Notes under the pieces: generated by a model
Told to the model about the DNA's origin: nothing
What the model saw: only the letters and a program-made list of their open reading frames with translations
Databases searched by the model: none
Shown: positions 5,511-7,750 of the stretch, one piece after another
Position numbering within the stretch: the stretch's first letter is position 1
Layout: each line of letters starts with the position of its first letter
NCBI GenBank assembly: GCA_017860675.1
Contig: JAGDMV010000086.1
Coordinates: 1-7,750 of the forward strand
Source of the DNA: Chloroflexota bacterium
GTDB taxonomy: Bacteria > Chloroflexota > Limnocylindria > Limnocylindrales > CSP1-4
Length of the DNA stretch: 7,750 bases
Direction: 5' to 3'
Translations under genes and position numbers: made by a program

Positions 5511-7232
5511 ATGACCAGTCACAGCTCGCTGCCGATGCCGCCCTCGCCCGACCGCCCGCTGCGGGTCGCCTTCCGCGGGCGATCGCTGCTGGGACGCCCG
5601 CTCTACAACAAGGACGCGGCGTTCACCGACGAGGAGCGTGACTGGTTCGGCCTCCACGGCCTGCTGCCGACGACGGTGCTGACCCTCGAGGAGCAGGTCA
5701 ACCTCGAGGTGGAGCACCTGCGGCGCAAGACCGACGACCTCGAGAAGTTCATCGGGCTGGCCGCCCTCCAGGACCGCAACGAGACGCTCTTCTACCGGGT
5801 CCTGGTGGAGAACCTGGAGGAGTACCTGCCGATCGTCTACACGCCCACCGTCGGCCGCGCTTGCCAGGAGTACAGCCACATCTTCCGCCGGCCGCGCGGG
5901 CTGTGGATCACCCCGGACGACAAGAACCGCATCCCCGAGCTGCTCCGCAACGCCGCCCAGGTGGACGTGCGCCTGATCGTGGTGACCGACAACGAGCGGA
6001 TCCTCGGCCTCGGCGACCAGGGCGCCGGCGGGATGGGCATCCCGATCGGCAAGCTCTCGCTCTACACCGCCGGCGCGGGCATCTACCCCGCCTACACCCT
6101 GCCGGTGTCGCTCGACGTGGGCACGGACCGCAAGGAGCTGCTGGAGGATCCGCTCTACCTTGGCTGGCGCCAGCCACGGCTGCGGGGGCCCGAGTACCAG
6201 GCCTTCATCGACGCCTTCGTGGCCGGGGTGAAGGCCGTCTTCCCGCGGGCCCTGCTGCAGTGGGAGGACTTCAAGCAGCACAACGCGTTCCGCCAGCTCG
6301 ATCGCTTCCGCGACGTGCTGCCGAGCTTCAACGACGACATCCAGGGCACAGCGGCCGTCGCCCTGGCCGGGATCCTGGCCGGGCTGCGCATGCTCGGCGC
6401 CCCCCTCGCCGACCAGCGCATCGTGTTCCTCGGGGCGGGGGCAGCGGCCCTCGGGATCGCCCGCCTCACCCGCACGGCGATGGTCGCCGAGGGCATGTCG
6501 CCGGGCTCGATCCGCCGGGCGCTGGTGCCGCTCGACACGCACGGCCTGCTCGTCGCGTCGCGGTCCGACCTCGAGGACGACAAGCGCGACTTCGCTCTCC
6601 TCGATGAAGACCTGGCGGCCTACGATCTCCACGAGGGGGCGGGGCTGCTCGAGGTCGTCCGCCGGGTGCACCCCACGATCCTCATCGGCACCACCGGGAC
6701 GCCTGGGGCGTTCACTCGGCCGGTCATCCGGGAGATGGCCGCCCACGTCGAGCAGCCGATGGTATTCCCCATGTCCAATCCGACCTCCAAGGCGGAGGCG
6801 ACTCCGGCCGACGTCTTCGCCTGGAGCCAGAACCGCGCGCTCGTCGCCACTGGCAGCCCGTTCCCGGCGGTCGAGTGCCGGGGGCAGCAGCGGGTCGTGG
6901 GCCAGGCCAACAACTCGTTCATCTTCCCCGGGGTCGGCCTGGGGGCGATCGTGGCCGGCGTCCAGACCGTGAGCGACGACCTGTTCCTCGTCGCCGCCCG
7001 GACGCTCGCCGACATGGTCACGGACGAGCGGCTGGCGGCCTGCTCGCTCTACCCGCCGATCGCCGACCTGCGGACGGTGAGCCGGGCGATCGCGATCGCC
7101 TGCGTCCGGACCGCCGGGATGGTGGACGGGCATCCGCTGCCGGAGGACCCGGTGGCGGCCGCGGCGGCCGCAGAGAAGGCGGTGGACGACGCTACCTGGT
7201 GGCCGGCCTATCCGCCATACGAGCCGGCCTGA
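5511..7232 (+). CDS. maeA: NAD-type malic enzyme (oxidative decarboxylating malate dehydrogenase)
   Basis: Converts malate to pyruvate and CO2 with reduction of NAD(P), linking the TCA cycle to pyruvate; cytoplasmic. The 573-residue length fits the MaeA/SfcA and eukaryotic-type class rather than the shorter or the MaeB-fusion forms. Signatures include NKDAAFTDEERDWFGLHGLL, catalytic Tyr110 in YTPTVG, catalytic Lys181 in PIGKLSLYTAGAGI, metal ligands Glu252 and Asp253 in QWEDF and Asp276 in FNDDIQGTAAV, the Rossmann turn FLGAGAAALGIA (306-317), MSNPTSKAEA and NNSFIFPGVGLGA. NAD rather than NADP preference is inferred from likeness to MaeA, not from a decisive residue. The ATG at 5511 has GAGGA at 5501-5505. 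The C-terminus ends with an Ala-rich stretch and WWPAYPPYEPA. The gene looks intact. Possibly cotranscribed with the stress protein gene 87 nt upstream, though the gap holds repeats that argue for separate control. Confidence 0.97.
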   Translation: MTSHSSLPMPPSPDRPLRVAFRGRSLLGRPLYNKDAAFTDEERDWFGLHGLLPTTVLTLEEQVNLEVEHLRRKTDDLEKFIGLAALQDRNETLFYRVLVENLEEYLPIVYTPTVGRACQEYSHIFRRPRGLWITPDDKNRIPELLRNAAQVDVRLIVVTDNERILGLGDQGAGGMGIPIGKLSLYTAGAGIYPAYTLPVSLDVGTDRKELLEDPLYLGWRQPRLRGPEYQAFIDAFVAGVKAVFPRALLQWEDFKQHNAFRQLDRFRDVLPSFNDDIQGTAAVALAGILAGLRMLGAPLADQRIVFLGAGAAALGIARLTRTAMVAEGMSPGSIRRALVPLDTHGLLVASRSDLEDDKRDFALLDEDLAAYDLHEGAGLLEVVRRVHPTILIGTTGTPGAFTRPVIREMAAHVEQPMVFPMSNPTSKAEATPADVFAWSQNRALVATGSPFPAVECRGQQRVVGQANNSFIFPGVGLGAIVAGVQTVSDDLFLVAARTLADMVTDERLAACSLYPPIADLRTVSRAIAIACVRTAGMVDGHPLPEDPVAAAAAAEKAVDDATWWPAYPPYEPA

Positions 7233-7254
7233 TCAGCACCCACGGTGCGCCCAT

Positions 7255-7272
7255 CGCCGGCGGCGGCCGGCG
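7255..7272 (+). repeat. Short inverted repeat after the malic enzyme gene
   Basis: CGCCGG (7255-7260) and CCGGCG (7267-7272) flank a 6-nt loop, 22 nt after the malic enzyme stop. No T tract follows. It could end or stabilise the malic enzyme mRNA, but it lies in a run of GGC repeats and may be compositional. Confidence 0.3.
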
Positions 7273-7283
7273 GCACGCCCGCG

Positions 7284-7289
7284 CATAAT
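7284..7289 (+). promoter_or_regulatory. -10 element (CATAAT) for a leaderless DNA ligase mRNA
   Basis: CATAAT matches five of six bases of the TATAAT consensus and stands out in GC-rich surroundings. Exactly 6 nt separate it from the GTG at 7296, the distance from a -10 box to the transcription start. The mRNA would begin at the start codon itself. No Shine-Dalgarno sequence precedes the GTG, which agrees. No clear -35 is seen. Confidence 0.55.
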
Positions 7290-7295
7290 CCGCCC

Positions 7296-7750
7296 GTGCG
7301 CCTGCCGGTCCAACCCCCGATCGAGCCCATGCTCGCCCGCCCCGGCGACAGCCTGCCCGACGGCGAGGGCTGGGCCTTCGAGCCGAAGTGGGACGGCTTT
7401 CGGGCCATCGTCTTTCGCGACGGCGACGAGGTCCTGATCCAGAGCCGCGACCTGCGCCCGTTCAACCGCTACTTCCCCGAGCTGGAGGCGCCGCTCCGCG
7501 CAGCGCTCCCGGCCAGGGCCGTCGTGGACGGCGAGATCGTCATCGTCCGGGGCGGGGCGCTCGACTTCGACGCCCTGCTGTTGCGCATCCACCCGGCCGA
7601 GTCGCGAGTCCGCCTGCTGGCTTCGCAGACTCCCGCCTCGTACGTGGCCTGGGACCTGCTCGCCCTGGGTGACGACGACCTCCGCGGCCAGCCGTTCGCC
7701 GAGCGACGACGCCGGCTCGTCGGAGGCCTGGCGTCGGGTGTCGCCGGGGT
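7296..7750 (+). CDS. ATP-dependent DNA ligase, N-terminal part (runs off the window)
   Basis: Adenylation domain of an ATP-dependent DNA ligase of the LigD/LigC type; seals nicks via a covalent lysyl-AMP. The 151 residues present include motif I with nucleophile Lys31 in EPKWDGFRA, the SRDLRPFNRYFPEL segment with the conserved Ser-Arg, motif III DGEIV (78-82) and motif IIIa-like YVAWDLL (116-122). The N-terminus PIEPMLA is typical of these enzymes. Start: GTG at 7296, with CATAAT 6 nt ahead and no ribosome-binding site; the ATG at 7329 (residue 12) is less likely because it would cut the conserved PIEPMLA. Motifs IV-VI and the OB fold lie beyond the edge. Such ligases act in non-homologous end joining with Ku or in other repair; whether Ku, a LigD polymerase or nuclease gene lies beyond cannot be seen. 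Confidence 0.93.
   Translation, partial: MRLPVQPPIEPMLARPGDSLPDGEGWAFEPKWDGFRAIVFRDGDEVLIQSRDLRPFNRYFPELEAPLRAALPARAVVDGEIVIVRGGALDFDALLLRIHPAESRVRLLASQTPASYVAWDLLALGDDDLRGQPFAERRRRLVGGLASGVAG

Noticed and set aside
4299..7133. A 944-codon open frame on the minus strand, antisense to L25, the stress protein and malic enzyme.
   Set aside because: The translation is Arg/Gly/His/Asp-rich without domains, it crosses three well-identified genes and their gaps, and long antisense frames are expected when stop codons are rare in high-GC coding DNA.

Overview
The window is compact, very GC-rich bacterial DNA, about 70% G+C by eye with strong G/C preference at third codon positions. The gene complement is chromosomal: a two-component system with an HtrA protease, ribosomal protein L25, a universal stress protein, a malic enzyme and an ATP-dependent DNA ligase. 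I see no transposase, integrase, phage gene, CRISPR array, tRNA or rRNA. The base composition, the long cytoplasmic tail on the HtrA protein, and a -10 box placed exactly for a leaderless mRNA suggest a high-GC soil or freshwater lineage. Chloroflexota (for example Limnocylindria-like) or Actinomycetota are candidates, but this is inference; no taxonomic marker was compared.

Left half (25-3929, minus strand). Transcription runs leftward through an OmpR-type response regulator, a membrane histidine kinase 13 nt behind it, and after a 148-nt gap a membrane-anchored HtrA/DegP-type serine protease with a PDZ domain. The order regulator-kinase-HtrA is that of envelope-stress modules such as MprAB-PepD of mycobacteria and resembles CssRS with HtrA in Bacillus. 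The likely logic is that the kinase senses a cell-surface fault and the regulator activates the protease that clears misfolded exported protein.

Divergent intergenic region (about 3930-4200). This stretch separates the leftward stress operon from the rightward genes. It holds two short inverted repeats next to the regulator gene, a perfect 19-bp sequence repeated with a 20-bp period, an extended -10-like element just after that repeat, and another GC palindrome in the L25 leader. It is the most structured non-coding part of the window and the best candidate for a shared control region.

Right half (4201-7750, plus strand). Ribosomal protein L25 (Ctc type, with a Glu/Ala/Gly tail) is followed by a hairpin, a single-domain universal stress protein with the ATP-binding motif, and a full-length NAD-type malic enzyme of the MaeA/SfcA class. 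The window ends inside an ATP-dependent DNA ligase of the LigD/LigC type that runs off the edge. L25/Ctc, UspA and HtrA are all stress-linked families, so the window has a stress-response flavour, but the right-hand genes need not form one operon: each gap is 63-158 nt. I found no clearly new multi-gene system. The points worth following up are the repeat-bearing control regions and the leaderless ligase start.
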